Shown: positions 7,238 to 15,633, counted from the first letter of the stretch. The stretch: DNA of 45,671 nucleotides from an uncultured Eubacteriales bacterium (GCA_902790015.1 CADAQF010000017.1:1-45671), one strand, 5' to 3'. Made by a program: numbers and translations. Notes: a model not told the origin generated them from the sequence alone.

Positions 7238-8059
7238 TCAGGCGGAACCACCGAACAGAATCCTCTGGCCGTACTGCGGGATCAGGCAAGGCACGCGGCC
7301 GCCGTATTTGACCGTCAGGTAGGAGGTGAATTTATCCGGATCCTCCAGGTTGCCCCTCATCATGTCAAAATGACCGGGCAGGGCCAGACGCACGTTCAGT
7401 TCTCCGGCCAGATCGGCCGCCTCCTGAAAGGTCATGTTGCCGATGCAGTCGCGGGAATAGCGCTCGGCGTCCCGGCCGTTGATCGGGAGCAGCCCTAAAT
7501 CGATGGGGCCCATCGCTTTGAGCTTTGGAAGCATACCCTCGTAGCGCACCGTATCCCCCGCGTGCCAGACGCGCACGCCGTTTCCCTCCAGCACATACTG
7601 AAGGAAGGGATAAAGCCCCGTTTTTTCGTCCCGGTCAAGAAATTCGTGCGCGGCGGCGACGGTGCGCACGGTGACTCCGCCCGCGCTCACGCTTTCCCCG
7701 TCGTTTAAGAGCAGGAGCCGCTCTTCCCTGATGCCGTCCAAAAGAAGGCTTTCCCTGTGCGCGCGGGGGGCTAAAAAAAGAGCGTTCGGCAGACGCTTCG
7801 CCCATATCCTCCACGCCTCGTGGTCGATATGATCCAGATGGTCATGGGTGCCCAGGAATACATCCACGCCCTCCATATCGCAGGCCGGGATGGGCGGCGG
7901 CGCGGTCCGTCCTTCCGCCGGGGAGGCGAAATGATCGATGCAGAGCACGGTTTCCCCCAGCTTTATGAGCAGCCCCATCTGCCCAAGCCACCAGGCGGCG
8001 CCCATGCCTTGCGGCAGGCGGGTATTTTTCACTTCGTTCAATATGGCGTCGGCTTTCAT
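7238..8059 (-). CDS. UlaG-like MBL-fold metallo-hydrolase
   Basis: A 273-residue cytoplasmic protein of the metallo-beta-lactamase fold resembling UlaG (L-ascorbate-6-phosphate lactonase). Metal ligands are visible in GTHDHLDHID near residue 70, an AAAHEF segment near residue 128, WHAGDT near residue 165 and LPGHFDMMRGN near residue 230. The terminal GNLEDPDKFTSYL also resembles UlaG-like hydrolases. No ascorbate transport or catabolism genes are nearby, so the substrate is open. The start is 5 bases after GGGAGGT. Confidence 0.82.
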   Translation of the reverse strand: MKADAILNEVKNTRLPQGMGAAWWLGQMGLLIKLGETVLCIDHFASPAEGRTAPPPIPACDMEGVDVFLGTHDHLDHIDHEAWRIWAKRLPNALFLAPRAHRESLLLDGIREERLLLLNDGESVSAGGVTVRTVAAAHEFLDRDEKTGLYPFLQYVLEGNGVRVWHAGDTVRYEGMLPKLKAMGPIDLGLLPINGRDAERYSRDCIGNMTFQEAADLAGELNVRLALPGHFDMMRGNLEDPDKFTSYLTVKYGGRVPCLIPQYGQRILFGGSA

Positions 8060-8190
8060 GATAACCTCCCGGACAGCGCAGATAAAAGCGGTTTAATGTC
8101 GACGCCATCATATAGGCTTGGGGCGCGCATGTCAAGAAGCCGTTTTTCCTGTCTTTCGGCCTTTCCGCGTTTTTTCTTTGTTCTTTTGGG

Positions 8191-8219
8191 TTGAAATCGT
8201 CCTGCCGGCATGGTACAAT
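8191..8219 (+). promoter_or_regulatory. Strong sigma-A-like promoter for the leader RNA
   Basis: TTGAAA (8191-8196), a 17-base spacer and TACAAT (8214-8219). Initiation is expected near 8226, leaving about 260 bases before the downstream start codon. The 130 bases between this promoter and the divergent UlaG-like gene show nothing else I can name. Confidence 0.75.
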
Positions 8220-8225
8220 CCATGT

Positions 8226-8470
8226 ATGTCCGCATAAGCGGCTCCTGAAGGCATAAGCCTGTTATTGCTCCACCAATGAATTACTGAAGTTGGATACGGC
8301 GGCAGAAGGGGTGAGAGGCAAGCTTACATGACGCAGCATATCGCCCTTATGACGCCGCAGATGGTTCAGGAATTTGTTGGGGGAGCAATATTTCCCATTT
8401 CCCGGGCGCTTCCCTCCCCGGAGCCATAAGGCTCCCGACACGAGGAAGGTTTCCCGAAAAAGGCTTACGC
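8226..8470 (+). ncRNA. Structured leader or independent small RNA, family not recognised
   Basis: The transcript can form two small hairpins (CCGC/GCGG at 8230-8241, AGGC/GCCT at 8249-8260), then one long interrupted hairpin: TATTGCTCC (8263-8271) with GGAGCAATA (8382-8390), CCAA/TTGG, GAATT/AATTT, CTGAA (8284-8288) with TTCAG (8365-8369), an internal loop, GCGGC/GCCGC and AAGGG/CCCTT. A second module follows, with CTTCC/GGAAG enclosing GGAGCC-ATAA-GGCTCC (8419-8434). A long rod with an internal bubble recalls 6S RNA, but I cannot confirm this; a riboswitch-type leader for the downstream gene is the alternative. No T-box or known aptamer signature is seen. Confidence 0.55.
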
Positions 8471-8485
8471 CTAAGGAGGTATTTT

Positions 8486-9352
8486 ATGTTCAAAAAACCT
8501 GTGCTGTTCGTTTCTCTGCTTCTTGCCGCCAGCCTGATGCTGTGTCCCGCGCTGGCGACGACCACCTTTACCGACGCCCACGGCAACCAGATCGAGCTGG
8601 ATACGTCTCTGGAAAGCTACGCGCCCTTTGCGCTTTACGGGGCTGACAACGCCGCCCGCAAGAATGAAACCAACCTGGGCGACCTGTGGACGGACGCGCT
8701 TTACTGGTTTGCCGCCTCGGGCCGCATCGATGAATTCTTTGAAGAAGACGACGTGCTGAACGGCAGCGCTTCCGTTGATGTTCCGCAGGACCATATCGTG
8801 GCCTTGTGGAACGGCGGGAACCTCAGGGCCGATATCCCCGCCGGGCGGTTCAACGCGGAAACCCTGGCGCAGGTGCTGCCTTATCCCAACAAGGTGGCCG
8901 TGGTGTACATGACCGGCGCTCAGCTGACCGAAGCGCTGGAAGCGGCTTCCCAGGGGCTTCCCTTCAGCGCGGATACCGAGGCGGCCTGCGCTTCCTTCAT
9001 GCAGGTGTCCGGCGTTTGCTACACGGTCGACCTGACCAAGGGCTACGACGCGGGCGAGCCTTACGGCGACCACTGGTTCAAGGCCGCTTCCTTGGGGCGC
9101 GTAACCGTGACCCTGGAAGACGGCACGCCTGTTGAACCGGACGAGCTTTTTGCCGTCATCACCAGCAACGCCAATTTCAACGGCATGGATTCCTCCTATA
9201 TCTTCAAGCAGGCCGCCGAAGAAAACGAGCGCAGCACCATCACCACCGCCGTCGTGCGCGACGTGATCTGGATGTACCTGAACGAAGCGCTTTCTGGCCG
9301 CGTGCCCGAAACCTACGCGGAACCTGCCGGCAGGATCGTCCTGGCCGAATAA
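8486..9352 (+). CDS. Secreted 5'-nucleotidase C-terminal-domain protein
   Basis: A 288-residue exported protein with a signal peptide (MFKKPVLFVSLLLAASLMLCPALA). The mature part matches the 5'-nucleotidase C-terminal (substrate-binding) domain: NLGDLWTDALYWFA, ALWNGGNLRADIPAG, LAQVLPYPNKVAVVYMTGAQLTEALEAA, QVSGVCYTVD and FAVITSNANFNGMDSSY. The metallophosphoesterase domain that normally precedes it and carries the catalytic metal site is absent, so catalysis is doubtful; nucleotide or nucleoside binding is possible. The start follows AAGGAGG. It is expressed behind the long structured leader. Confidence 0.82.
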   Translation: MFKKPVLFVSLLLAASLMLCPALATTTFTDAHGNQIELDTSLESYAPFALYGADNAARKNETNLGDLWTDALYWFAASGRIDEFFEEDDVLNGSASVDVPQDHIVALWNGGNLRADIPAGRFNAETLAQVLPYPNKVAVVYMTGAQLTEALEAASQGLPFSADTEAACASFMQVSGVCYTVDLTKGYDAGEPYGDHWFKAASLGRVTVTLEDGTPVEPDELFAVITSNANFNGMDSSYIFKQAAEENERSTITTAVVRDVIWMYLNEALSGRVPETYAEPAGRIVLAE

Positions 9353-9359
9353 GAAAAAC

Positions 9360-9397
9360 CGCCCCTGCCGCGAGGAATGCTTTTTCGCGGCAGGGCG
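9360..9397 (+). terminator. Intrinsic terminator-like hairpin
   Basis: A GC-rich stem (9360-9373 with 9385-9397, one bulged C), 11-base loop and a short TTT tail. It separates the 5'-nucleotidase-like gene from the MoxR operon; the weak T-tract may allow some readthrough. Confidence 0.6.
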
Positions 9398-9457
9398 TTT
9401 GACGCTTTATGCCCCGTGATCCCTTTTATTTCCCATAAGGAAAGGACTTATCCGCGC

Positions 9458-10393
9458 ATGAACCTCGAATGGAGCAGGGTCTGTGAAGCCTGCGGCGCCG
9501 TGATCAAGGGAAAGGCCTCCGAAATACAGAAAATACTCGCCTGCGTGCTGGCGGACGGACATGTGCTGCTGGACGATGTACCCGGCGTGGGAAAGACCAC
9601 GCTGGCCGTCGCACTGGGAAGGCTGCTGGGCCTTACCGAAAAACGCATACAGTTCACCCCGGACGTGCTGCCCAGCGACATCTCAGGCTATTCCTATTAC
9701 GAACGCGAAACCGGGAACCTTCTTTTCCATCCGGGCGCCGTGGACGGCGCGCAGCTTCTTCTGGCCGACGAGATCAACCGCGCCTCCAGCCGCACGCAGT
9801 CCGCCCTGCTTGAAGTGATGGAGGAAAGACAGGTCACCGTGGACGGCCGGACGTACCTGATGAACCGGCCTTTTTTGGTGATAGCCACGCAGAACCGCGT
9901 CGGCGCTGCCGGCACGCAGCCGCTGCCCTACGCCCAGATGGACCGCTTCATGATCTCCCTGTCCCTGGGCTACCCCGGGCACGAGGCGCAGGTCGAAATG
10001 CTTCGTTCCAGGCAGACGGAAGACCCGCTGAGCGAACTCAACCAGCTCATGACGGCCGAAAAGGTGCTTGAGCATCAGCGTCTGGCCGCTTCCGTCCATA
10101 TGGATGAAAGCCTGCTGGATTATATCTCCCGGCTGTGCATCCGCACGCGGGAAGAGCCCGCGCTGCTTTTAGGCATAAGCCCCCGCGGGGCGCTGATGGC
10201 CAGCCGCCTCGCCCGTGCCTGGGCCTACCTGCAGGGCCGGGACTATGCCCTGCCCCAGGACGTGCGGGAAACGCTGCCGGATACCGCCGCCCACCGGCTG
10301 CTGCTGACCGCCGCCTCCCTCCGGGAAGGCAAGACCGCGAAGGGGGTCCTGCGGGACATCATCCATTCGGAGCCTTCTGTGGACCACGGCTGA
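9458..10393 (+). CDS. MoxR-family AAA+ ATPase
   Basis: A 311-residue AAA+ ATPase. Walker A is DDVPGVGKTTLA near residue 37, Walker B LLLADEINRAS near residue 105, followed by ALLEVMEERQVTVDG and a sensor-1-like VIATQN. MoxR proteins act as chaperone-like remodelers, usually with the DUF58 protein encoded next door. An in-frame ATG lies 81 bases upstream, but this start has AGGAAAGGA ahead of it and begins at the family's usual N-terminus. DUF58 follows after 4 bases. Confidence 0.92.
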   Translation: MNLEWSRVCEACGAVIKGKASEIQKILACVLADGHVLLDDVPGVGKTTLAVALGRLLGLTEKRIQFTPDVLPSDISGYSYYERETGNLLFHPGAVDGAQLLLADEINRASSRTQSALLEVMEERQVTVDGRTYLMNRPFLVIATQNRVGAAGTQPLPYAQMDRFMISLSLGYPGHEAQVEMLRSRQTEDPLSELNQLMTAEKVLEHQRLAASVHMDESLLDYISRLCIRTREEPALLLGISPRGALMASRLARAWAYLQGRDYALPQDVRETLPDTAAHRLLLTAASLREGKTAKGVLRDIIHSEPSVDHG

Positions 10394-10397
10394 GCGT

Positions 10398-11483
10398 ATG
10401 AATAAAAGCCTCCTTTCCTGCCTGATCTGGATACTGGTGACCGGCCTCCTGGCGTTATTTGAAAACGGCGCCGCTGCCCGGGCGCTTTTTGTCATGGCAA
10501 TGCTTCTGCCCGCGCTGTCCGCCTTAGCATGCGCGCTGTGCGCGAGACACGCTAAAGTATCTCTGGACGCTCCGGCCCAAATACAGGCGGGGCAAACCGT
10601 TTCAATCAGCATTTCCGTAACGGCGTTTCCCTTTATTCCCGGGCTTATCCGTGCGGGCGTTCAGGCTGATAACCTGCTGACCGGCGAATCCGTCAGGGCA
10701 AACGCGGACAGGGACAAAGGCGGCATGGGTGAATTTCTTCTTAATAACCGGTACAGTGGGCTGCTGGCAGTCACGGCGCGGGTGACCTTCCGGGACCTTT
10801 TGGGCCGGGAGCACGGGCCACTGAACGCTGTCGCGCACACGCTGGCCGTCCCGACCTGGACCCCTTTTTACCTGCCTGAACCGATGGATGCCGCGCCGGA
10901 CGGCGGGGATCTTTCCGCCCCTTCCATCCTGCGATACGGGGAGGAGCTTTCGGAGGTCCGCGAATATGTGCCCGGCGACCCGGTCAAAAGGATACACTGG
11001 AAGCTTTCCCAAAAAACCGGAAAGCTGCTCGTCCGGGAAGCCGAAGCCTCACGCCCGGATGAATGGACGATCGCGCTGGACGCTTCCCCTGTTTCCATGG
11101 CGTCACCAGACCGGCCCGCCCTGATGGACGCGCTGGTGAAGGCCGCGTTTGCCCTTTCCGAAGGGCTGCTTCACCGGGGCGTTCCCCACACGCTGCTCTG
11201 GAGGCCGGATAAAGAGGAACTGCCCGCCGTGCAGCACGTTTCCTCCCGGGAGGACCTGCTGAGCGGGCTTAACAGGCTGCTGTCCGTTCCGCTTTCCGCG
11301 TACGCTCCCCTGCCCGAGGAGGGGACAGAAGTCCGGACAAACAGGCTGATCCTGGTCTGCGGCGGCGTCCCGGCGGATATTCCCGGGGATACGGATATCC
11401 TGGTGTGCCCCGAGCGGCCGGAAAGGGAAGACTTGGCCTTCTTTCCTTTGTTTACTGTCGGGCAGGAAAACGCGGACGGCTGA
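10398..11483 (+). CDS. DUF58 domain protein
   Basis: A 361-residue membrane-anchored protein, with two hydrophobic segments at about residues 5-22 and 30-48 and a DUF58 core around residues 178-215 (RYGEELSEVREYVPGDPVKRIHWKLS...LLVREAE). DUF58 proteins have a von Willebrand-like region and are usual partners of MoxR. Here the C-terminal half (LDASPVSMASPD..., LILVCGGVPADIP) fits that fold. It is very likely cotranscribed with the MoxR gene and the large fusion gene downstream. Confidence 0.88.
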   Translation: MNKSLLSCLIWILVTGLLALFENGAAARALFVMAMLLPALSALACALCARHAKVSLDAPAQIQAGQTVSISISVTAFPFIPGLIRAGVQADNLLTGESVRANADRDKGGMGEFLLNNRYSGLLAVTARVTFRDLLGREHGPLNAVAHTLAVPTWTPFYLPEPMDAAPDGGDLSAPSILRYGEELSEVREYVPGDPVKRIHWKLSQKTGKLLVREAEASRPDEWTIALDASPVSMASPDRPALMDALVKAAFALSEGLLHRGVPHTLLWRPDKEELPAVQHVSSREDLLSGLNRLLSVPLSAYAPLPEEGTEVRTNRLILVCGGVPADIPGDTDILVCPERPEREDLAFFPLFTVGQENADG

Positions 11484-11540
11484 ATGCGGATAAGTTCAGG
11501 CGGTTATATCTGTTCTTCATATTTTCTCTCAGGAGGTTTT

Positions 11541-13853
11541 ATGGACCGGGGAATGACGCTGCAGGCGGAAGAAAAAGGCGATGTCCGGCTTTTCGGGATG
11601 ACGGCCGGGCTGATTTTTGTTTTCGCCCTGCACGGCTTTCTCATAAGGATGCTTAACCTCCCGGCGCACTGGATCAGCTGGACGGCCGGGCCTGTGCTTT
11701 ATCTGTGCGTTTTCCTTTTGCCGGTTAAAAAAAGCAGAAGGCTCCTGTGCTTTTCCCTGTTCTGCCTGCCGCTGGTTTTTTTTGCTTTATTTCACGGATA
11801 TCTCCTGCGCGGCGGAACCATGCTTTTGTCCCGCCTGCTAAGCCTGAGCGAGGCGCTCAACCGCTATCGCTACCCCGCCCTGCCGCTGACCGCGCCAGCT
11901 TCAGGCGCAGCGCCCGAAGAAATCTGCGTGCTGCTGCTTTTATCCTGCTGGACGGCCGTGACGGGCGCTTTGTGGGCGCAAAGGAAGGGAAGGCCTTTGG
12001 CCTTGGCGCTTGCCGCCGGTATGGCCGGGGCGGAAATCTATTTCGGCGTCACGCCGGAAGTGATCTGGCAGGCGCTCCTCTTTGGCGTACTCTATGTGCT
12101 GACTGCCTTTCCGTCGGGAAAGGACACAGCTCCCGTTTCCCGGGGCGCGGCGGCGGCCGCGGCCTTGCTGCTTGCCTTCATGTGCTTTGCTTTCCCCGGG
12201 GTCAATCAGCCGGTGGAAGACTTTTCCGAAGCCCTGCGCGACCGGCTGACGCAGAAAACCAGCGCGTACATACCCGCCGGGTCTTCCTCCGCCTCCGTCC
12301 GGCTGACGCGGCCCGAAAGCGTCCTTTCTGAGACCGAACCAGGCTCCGGGCCGGAGGAAACGGGCGCCGGCTATCAGAAGCTCACGCGTTACGAACAGCT
12401 GATATCCCGGCCCGACGTACTGGCTGTCCTCCGCGTCGCCGGCATCGCGCTTTTGTCCCTGCTGCTGCTCGTGGGGCCGTTTGCGCCCTTTATTATCAGA
12501 GAAAGGCGGCGCAGGGAATACCTGCGCCCCGCGGACGGCGCGGACGACGCGGACGGCAATGCCGCGGTGCGCGCCATGTTCCCGCAGGCCGCCCGGTGGA
12601 TCACGAAAAAAGAACAGCTTCCGGCAGCGCTTTGTTTCTGCGACCTTCCCGGAACGCTCGGGGATCCGCAAGACGAAAATCTTACAGAGCACTTTCGTCA
12701 GTGCCTTTCCATCTGGCAGAAGGCGCGTTTCAGCACGCATCCGCTCAGCGAAAAAGAAACGGAGACCGTCCGCCTTTTCTGGCAGGAAGCGCGTTCTTAC
12801 GCAGAACAGTCCGGTTTCCCGGAAAAACGCGGTAATAAGAGGCGGCTGGCCTTTCCCGCCCTGCTCGTCTGCCTGTGCCTGCTTTTGACCGGCTGCGCCG
12901 ACCGCACGAGACTCCTGCCGCAGGCGGGCGGCGAAGCCCCGAATAACAACGAAGTGAAAGATGACGCTCCCGGCCTTGCCGGCACCAAAGAAAACCCGGA
13001 TACAGACGGGGCGGACGAATCGTCTGTGCCGGACGGCACCGCCATTATGGAGCCTGACCGGAATGCCCCTACCCGGCACAGCGAAACGGCCGATCAGAAG
13101 GAATACGCCCGGGGATATTCCGGGGAGCTTCGGGAAGAAGCGTCCGAACAGGTATCCGCCCGGGAGACCGATGACGGCGGCCCCGCTTCCGCTGAGGGAA
13201 ACGCGGGCTCACGCCATTCCCTTACTGACGCTTCGGACAAAAAAGCGGTCGAGACCCTGGCCCGGGAACAGGCGGACCGGCTTTCCGCCGCCGACGACGC
13301 GCCCCGGGCCGAAAGCCAGCTGCAGTTTTACACCGCTTTGCTTAATGACCGCGTGAACGGGCTATTTGAGTGCAAGCGCCTGTACGTCTACTGGGAACGG
13401 CCCGAGGAGCTGCTGACTGTGCACAAAAACGCTCCCGAACATGCGGTGCTGGAAAATGCCGGGGCCTACGACGTGTCCGCCCGGCGCACGATGGAAACGC
13501 TTCATGTAGACGAGGGCTGGATCAGCCGTAAAAACCCGGACGCCGTCGTAAAGTCCGTCCGGGAGGGCGCGCTCCCCGCCGCGGCAGGCGCGGCGATCGA
13601 AAGCCTGCGAAGGCGCGAGGGCATCCGGCAGACCGCTGCCTTCAAAACGGGCAGACTGATCCTTATTTCAGAAGACCTGATGAAAACCCCGGAAGGACAG
13701 ACCGCCGCCGCGGTGGTGATCGCCTGCATGCTCTACCCCGACCAGATGGCGGACGTGGACCCGGCCCGGGCCGTGTACGCCCTGCTTTCGGAGACCGAAG
13801 GAGAGCTTGGCGGGGAATACTATCATTTTTTATCCGGAAAGGACGGGCATTAA
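11541..13853 (+). CDS. Polytopic membrane protein fused to a lipoprotein-like binding domain
   Basis: A 770-residue product; this ATG is preceded by AGGAGG and is preferred to an in-frame ATG 57 bases upstream. Residues 1-225 hold about six or seven hydrophobic segments, and one more lies at about 295-320. A charged cytoplasmic-like region (320-440) resembles the DUF4129-type part of TgpA-like proteins that usually form the third gene of MoxR-DUF58 operons. Near residue 440-452, KRRLAFPALLVCLCLLLTGC looks like a complete lipoprotein signal with lipobox, yet it is internal and has no start codon before it. After a low-complexity acidic linker, residues about 590-765 resemble the C-lobe of iron/cobalamin-type binding proteins (WISRKNPDAVVKSV...). 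No transglutaminase core is seen. Function unknown. Confidence 0.75.
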   Translation: MDRGMTLQAEEKGDVRLFGMTAGLIFVFALHGFLIRMLNLPAHWISWTAGPVLYLCVFLLPVKKSRRLLCFSLFCLPLVFFALFHGYLLRGGTMLLSRLLSLSEALNRYRYPALPLTAPASGAAPEEICVLLLLSCWTAVTGALWAQRKGRPLALALAAGMAGAEIYFGVTPEVIWQALLFGVLYVLTAFPSGKDTAPVSRGAAAAAALLLAFMCFAFPGVNQPVEDFSEALRDRLTQKTSAYIPAGSSSASVRLTRPESVLSETEPGSGPEETGAGYQKLTRYEQLISRPDVLAVLRVAGIALLSLLLLVGPFAPFIIRERRRREYLRPADGADDADGNAAVRAMFPQAARWITKKEQLPAALCFCDLPGTLGDPQDENLTEHFRQCLSIWQKARFSTHPLSEKETETVRLFWQEARSYAEQSGFPEKRGNKRRLAFPALLVCLCLLLTGCADRTRLLPQAGGEAPNNNEVKDDAPGLAGTKENPDTDGADESSVPDGTAIMEPDRNAPTRHSETADQKEYARGYSGELREEASEQVSARETDDGGPASAEGNAGSRHSLTDASDKKAVETLAREQADRLSAADDAPRAESQLQFYTALLNDRVNGLFECKRLYVYWERPEELLTVHKNAPEHAVLENAGAYDVSARRTMETLHVDEGWISRKNPDAVVKSVREGALPAAAGAAIESLRRREGIRQTAAFKTGRLILISEDLMKTPEGQTAAAVVIACMLYPDQMADVDPARAVYALLSETEGELGGEYYHFLSGKDGH

Positions 13854-13854
13854 A

Positions 13855-14277
13855 GTGAAGATCGTAGTGATGGACGGCCAGGGCGGCCGACTCGGGCAGA
13901 AACTGGTGGAAAGCATCAAAAAGGCAATGCCTGACATTTATCTGCTGGCCATCGGCACCAACAGCACCGCCACCGAAAAAATGCTCAAAAGCGGCGCGGA
14001 CGCCGCAGCGACCGGAGAAAACGCCGCGATCGTAGCCTGCCGGACGGCGGACCTGATCGTGGGGCCTTTGGGCATCGTGATGGCGGACGCGCTGTTGGGT
14101 GAGATCACTCCCCGCATGGCGGCTGCCGTGGCATCCAGTGCTGCCGCCCGGATCCTGATCCCCATGAACCTGTGCGACACCTATGTCGCCGGCGTGAACC
14201 TTCCTCCGGCCGCGGTCGTGCAGGACGCGATCACGAGGCTGCAGGCGCTCATCAGCGAGGATCCCCGTCATGCATGA
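13855..14277 (+). CDS. DUF3842 family protein
   Basis: A 140-residue protein starting at GTG (VKIVVMDGQGGRLGQKLVES). It matches DUF3842: an N-terminal nucleotide-binding-like DGQGG, IGTNSTATEKMLKSGADAAATGENA, VACRTADLIVGPLGIVMADALLGEITP and ILIPMNLCDTYVAGV. The function is unknown. The GTG lies 1 base after the previous stop with GGAAAGGA about 10 bases upstream; a longer in-frame start at 13807 would lie inside the previous gene. The C-terminus overlaps the next gene by 8 bases, indicating an operon with the ECF S component, a pairing I recall as common in Clostridia. Confidence 0.82.
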   Translation: MKIVVMDGQGGRLGQKLVESIKKAMPDIYLLAIGTNSTATEKMLKSGADAAATGENAAIVACRTADLIVGPLGIVMADALLGEITPRMAAAVASSAAARILIPMNLCDTYVAGVNLPPAAVVQDAITRLQALISEDPRHA

Positions 14278-14818
14278 TCAGAAAGCCGCCTCCCTCCGCA
14301 CGAGGAAGCTTACTTTTTCCTCCATGTTCCTGGCCATCGCGCTCGCGCTGCCGTTTCTGACCGGTCAGATCCCGCAGATAGGCGCGGCCCTGTCCCCCAT
14401 GCACATTCCGGTGCTGATGTGCGGGTTTGTCTGCGGCTGGCCGTACGGCCTGGCCGTAGGGCTGATCGCGCCGGTGCTCCGCTCGGTGCTGTTCGGCATG
14501 CCCAGGCTTTTCCCCTCCGCCGTGGCCATGACGTTCGAGCTGGCCGCCTACGGGGCTTTCGCCGGGCTTCTGTACAGGATGTTTCCCAAAAAGCCCTGGG
14601 CAGTGTACGCCGCGCTGATCCTTTCCATGATCATCGGAAGGCTCGTATGGGGCGCTGCGCAGTATTTCCTTCTGCAGATGCAGGGCAGCCGGCTGACGAT
14701 GGAAATTTTCCTGTCCGGCGCGGTGATCACGGCGCTGCCGGGCATCATCCTGCACATCATTCTGATCCCCCCGCTGGTGCTGCTTTTCAGGAAAGCGGGG
14801 CTGATCGGGGAGGGATGA
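14270..14818 (+). CDS. ECF transporter S component
   Basis: A 182-residue integral membrane protein with about five or six hydrophobic segments and the compact layout of the substrate-capture subunit of energy-coupling-factor vitamin transporters (RTRKLTFSSMFLAIALALPFLTG, PMHIPVLMCGFVCGWPYGLAVGLIAPVLRS). It would use a shared EcfA/EcfT module encoded elsewhere. The vitamin is not predictable from the sequence, and no riboswitch is seen upstream. It overlaps the DUF3842 gene. Confidence 0.8.
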   Translation: MHDQKAASLRTRKLTFSSMFLAIALALPFLTGQIPQIGAALSPMHIPVLMCGFVCGWPYGLAVGLIAPVLRSVLFGMPRLFPSAVAMTFELAAYGAFAGLLYRMFPKKPWAVYAALILSMIIGRLVWGAAQYFLLQMQGSRLTMEIFLSGAVITALPGIILHIILIPPLVLLFRKAGLIGEG

Positions 14819-14883
14819 GCGACGCCATCCGAAACCGTTCGCAAATGAAGAATCAGTAAACGGATAATATCAGCGAAAAAAAG

Positions 14884-14909
14884 AGAAAAAAGGACTTCGG
14901 TTCTTTTCG
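14884..14909 (+). terminator. Hairpin after the ECF S gene
   Basis: GAAAAAAGGAC-TTCG-GTTCTTTTC: a UUCG-capped stem whose right arm ends in TTTTC, a plausible intrinsic terminator for the MoxR-to-ECF transcription unit. Confidence 0.55.
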
Positions 14910-14946
14910 TCACAGAATCCCTAAGTCCGCTGATTTACTCGCGGAT

Positions 14947-15332
14947 GAGGTGAGACGCGCCTGGAAAAAGGTCCGGTGGGTGAGGTACGCCCGGAAAATG
15001 ATCCAGTGGATCATTTTCAGTACCGAACGGGCCGGCAGGCCCTGGGTCGTTTTCACCGACGAACGGGCCGGCAGGCCCTGTGTTACCTGGGTGAGCACCC
15101 GCAAATAATAACCGTGCAGAAAGAGCGGTATGGAAACGGAGACCACCTCATCAGTCAGGCGCGAAGGAAGTACATTTCTTCCTGAGCAATTTCCGCGCCT
15201 GACAGACACCAGGGCCTTCCGGCCCGTTATCAGCTGAAAAGAGACCACTGGTCTCTTTTCCGGGCGCTGATAACCCCCTCAAAAGGAAGCCTACGGGGAG
15301 AGGCGCGTTTAGTAGATCAGGCCGGTGGCCTG
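14947..15332. repeat. Cluster of dispersed hairpin repeats
   Basis: At least four family copies, some inverted: AAAATGATCC/GGATCATTTT (14995-15004/15008-15017, loop AGT); a partial inverted copy at about 15047-15082 with GGGCC/GGCCC; AAAAGAGACC/GGTCTCTTTT (15237-15246/15250-15259, loop ACT); and CAGGCC/GGCCTG (15318-15323/15327-15332, loop GGT). At 15143-15164 is a 22-base segment identical to 22946-22967, with GTCAGGCGCG (15154-15163) pairing with CGCGCCTGAC (15194-15203). The 815 bases between the ECF and kinase genes hold no gene I can support. Confidence 0.75.
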
Positions 15333-15401
15333 TTCAGCATGAGCGGACCGGCAGACTCTGGCTGTTAGTCCCCGTCCCAGGGCTTCCGCCCGCAAAAGTG
15401 C

Positions 15402-15430
15402 TTTACAGATAAATATTTTTTCTTTATAAT
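15402..15430 (+). promoter_or_regulatory. Promoter for the kinase-ruv-queA unit
   Basis: TTTACA (15402-15407), a 17-base AT-rich spacer, and TATAAT (15425-15430). It leaves a leader of about 195 bases with two GC hairpins: GCCGGA/TCCGGC (about 15440-15463) followed by TTTGTTTT, and GCGCCGGG/CCGGCGC (about 15482-15505). The first could act as an attenuator. Confidence 0.75.
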
Positions 15431-15633
15431 AGGGTATGCTTGCCGGAGGGTATTTTCCGGCAGGCGTGCCTTTGTTTTGACGCGCCGGGTTTTTGCCGGC
15501 GCCGCCTTCAACGCCCTGGCCCTGCAGCATATCCGGTGCGCGATTGTCCCGTGTACGCTTGCGTTCGCTTCGCCAAGACGCTTCACGCAGGCGCTCCTGC
15601 GCCCATAAAATGGAATGAACGGGAGGGACCGCT

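Noticed and set aside
14947..15332. CRISPR array
   Set aside because: Repeats are present but are not evenly spaced, vary in length and orientation, and lack unique spacers; no cas gene is in the window.
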